A DNA stretch of 8,623 nucleotides, taken from positions 1-8,623 of the forward strand of contig CALABN010000153.1 of the NCBI GenBank assembly GCA_937885735.1, read 5' to 3'. Shown one piece after another: positions 7,043 to 8,623 of this stretch. The notes beneath the pieces were generated by a model. It saw only the letters and a program-made list of their open reading frames with translations. It ran no database searches and was not told the origin of the DNA. The stretch's first letter is position 1, and each line of letters opens with the position of its first letter. Both the position numbers and the translations under genes were made by a program. The stretch comes from an uncultured Bacteroidota bacterium (GTDB lineage Bacteria; Bacteroidota; Bacteroidia; Bacteroidales; SZUA-534).

Positions 7043-7050
7043 TACTTTTG
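7043..7050 (+). promoter_or_regulatory. Candidate -7 box for nadE
   Basis: TACTTTTG matches the Bacteroidetes -7 consensus TAnnTTTG and lies 23 bases before the nadE ATG, implying a short A-rich leader. No good TTTG stands at the expected -33 spacing: copies at 7003-7006 and 7032-7035 are too far and too close. The call therefore rests on the -7 box and its position in a 145-base gap. Confidence 0.45.
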
Positions 7051-7073
7051 CATCGAATTAAAAACATACAGTT

Positions 7074-8623
7074 ATGAAAATAGCATTAGCGCAATTGGAT
7101 TACAAGATTGGCGATTTTGCAGGAAACAAGGCAAAGATTGTCAATGCAATAGACAAGGCAAGGAATGAGGGTGCCAACTTGGTGGTATTTAGCGAACTGT
7201 CGATATGCGGAAGCTTCCCGTTCGATTTGCTGAACCGCGATGAAATCCTGGCTCAATGCAAACAGACGATTAACGAGATTGCCGAACATTGCACGGACAT
7301 TTCTGCCATAGTAGGCGCACCAATGCGTGGTGGCGACGAACTTTACAATGTCGCCTATCTGCTTTGCAACGGCAGAATTGACGATTGCGTATTTAAGATG
7401 CAAATAACTGACAATGATGCTACTAACGAGTCGCATTATTTCGATGCGAATATGCTTTGGGAGCCATTTGAGGTGGGAGACGAGAGTGTGGCAGTGTTTG
7501 TGGGGCGCGATTTGCTGAATGCCGTTTCCGATGAAATACTTGACAGGATAGCAGAATACAAGCCTTCTGCAATAATCGACATTACGGCCGTGCCATTTGC
7601 CCATAACCGTGAGATTTCCAATGAGATGATGGCGTCGGCGTGTGCCTTGCAGTTCAATACGCCAACTATTTTGCTTAACCAGGTTGGTGCCAATGCCGAA
7701 CTGATTTACGATGGCGCAAGTTGCGTTGTGGATGCCGAAGGCAATGTTGTAAGACGCTTGGCTTCTTTTGCCGAAGATTTCGCCATTGTCGATACCGAAG
7801 ATGTTGGCGCGGGCCATTGTCTGCCACTTCAGCCTGCCGACGACGATTACGTTGCACAGATTCACGATGCGCTAATCTTGGGATTGCGTGACTATTTTGG
7901 CAAGATGGGATTCCGTTCCGCAACACTCGGATTGAGCGGAGGCATTGATTCCGCAGTAGTTGCGGCATTGGCCGTCGAGGCGTTGGGTAGCGAGAATGTC
8001 CGCGTTTTGCTGATGCCTTCAAAATACTCGTCGGACCATTCAGTGAACGATGCGGTTGCTCTTGCTGAAAATCTTCATATACAGTACGATACTATAGCAA
8101 TTCAGCCTATAGTCGATGCGTTTGGCACTGCCCTTTCCGACATTTTTGCAGGAACACAGCCAAATGTCACCGAAGAGAATTTGCAGGCGCGCACTCGTGG
8201 CACGCTTATGATGGCATTGTCGAACAAATTCGGCAATATGTTGCTCAACACGTCAAACAAAAGCGAGGCTTCGGTTGGCTACGGCACACTGTATGGCGAC
8301 CTTTGTGGCGGTCTGTCGGTTTTGGGCGATGTTTACAAGACTGACGTTTACAAACTTGCCCGTTACATAAACCGCAACGGCGAGATAATTCCTGAAAATT
8401 CAATAACAAAGGCACCTTCAGCCGAACTTCGCCCTGACCAGAAGCACACCGATTCTTTGCCAGACTACAGCATTCTCGATGTCGTCCTGTCAAAATATAT
8501 GGAGCATGGTATGAGCGTGGAGCAGATAGTTGCAGAAGGATTCGACGAATCGGTCGTGAACAAGGCCGTGTCGATGCTTAACAGAAACGATTACAAGAGG
8601 TTCCAGTGCCCGCCAATTCTTCG
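7074..8623 (+). CDS. nadE: NAD+ synthase with degenerate glutaminase domain, 3'-truncated by the window edge
   Basis: NadE makes NAD+ from deamido-NAD+, ATP and ammonia; two-domain forms take the ammonia from glutamine through an N-terminal nitrilase-fold glutaminase. The frame is open from ATG 7074 to the window end (516 full codons). The N-terminal domain is recognisable: MKIALAQLDYKIGDF, VVFSEL (E41), YNVAYLLCNG, VFKMQITDND (K108), and later LNQVGANAELIYDGAS. Where the family has ICED, with its nucleophilic cysteine, this protein has VGRD (G144, R145; codons 7503-7508), so glutamine hydrolysis is not expected. The synthetase domain looks complete as far as seen: P-loop LSGGIDSA (288-294), LLMPSKYSSDHS, NLQARTRGTLMMAL, LNTSNKSE (392-398), GYGTLYGDLCGG and PSAELRPDQ (from 448). 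The remaining C-terminus lies outside. It probably has its own promoter. The NAD-synthase call is firm; dependence on free ammonia is inference. Confidence 0.94.
   Translation, partial: MKIALAQLDYKIGDFAGNKAKIVNAIDKARNEGANLVVFSELSICGSFPFDLLNRDEILAQCKQTINEIAEHCTDISAIVGAPMRGGDELYNVAYLLCNGRIDDCVFKMQITDNDATNESHYFDANMLWEPFEVGDESVAVFVGRDLLNAVSDEILDRIAEYKPSAIIDITAVPFAHNREISNEMMASACALQFNTPTILLNQVGANAELIYDGASCVVDAEGNVVRRLASFAEDFAIVDTEDVGAGHCLPLQPADDDYVAQIHDALILGLRDYFGKMGFRSATLGLSGGIDSAVVAALAVEALGSENVRVLLMPSKYSSDHSVNDAVALAENLHIQYDTIAIQPIVDAFGTALSDIFAGTQPNVTEENLQARTRGTLMMALSNKFGNMLLNTSNKSEASVGYGTLYGDLCGGLSVLGDVYKTDVYKLARYINRNGEIIPENSITKAPSAELRPDQKHTDSLPDYSILDVVLSKYMEHGMSVEQIVAEGFDESVVNKAVSMLNRNDYKRFQCPPIL

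Overview
This window reads as chromosomal housekeeping DNA from a Bacteroidetes bacterium, probably of the order Bacteroidales. Three things support this. MurF and alanine racemase are joined in one polypeptide, an arrangement typical of that phylum. TAnnTTTG-type -7 boxes precede the two genes that follow real intergenic gaps. Genes are packed with overlapping stops and starts and show little sign of Shine-Dalgarno sequences. All genes lie on the + strand. I saw no tRNA, rRNA, CRISPR array, insertion sequence or phage gene.

Bases 1-3569 form one tightly coupled run of four genes: the 3' part of miaA (tRNA dimethylallyltransferase), two GT4-like glycosyltransferases, and a small CYTH/triphosphate-tunnel protein. 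They overlap by 1 base (TGATG), 4 bases (TTGA, with a TTG start) and 4 bases (ATGA). A 156-base gap follows, holding a long A/T-rich hairpin and a candidate promoter.

Bases 3726-6928 hold murF-alr followed, after one base, by a SAM-dependent methyltransferase. MurF adds D-Ala-D-Ala to the peptidoglycan precursor and the racemase supplies D-alanine. The racemase half is interrupted. The reading frame changes between about 5895 and 5967, where the conserved GYADG motif should be, and the last ~80 residues continue in another frame up to 6207. A second 145-base gap holds weak hairpins and a TACTTTTG box.

From 7074 to the window end is nadE, NAD+ synthase with an N-terminal glutaminase-type domain and a C-terminal synthetase domain. 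The synthetase motifs are intact, but the glutaminase domain has glycine where the nucleophilic cysteine belongs.

I see no multi-gene novel system. The observations most worth checking are the NadE lesion, the broken alr reading frame, and a His-to-Gln change in the same racemase domain.
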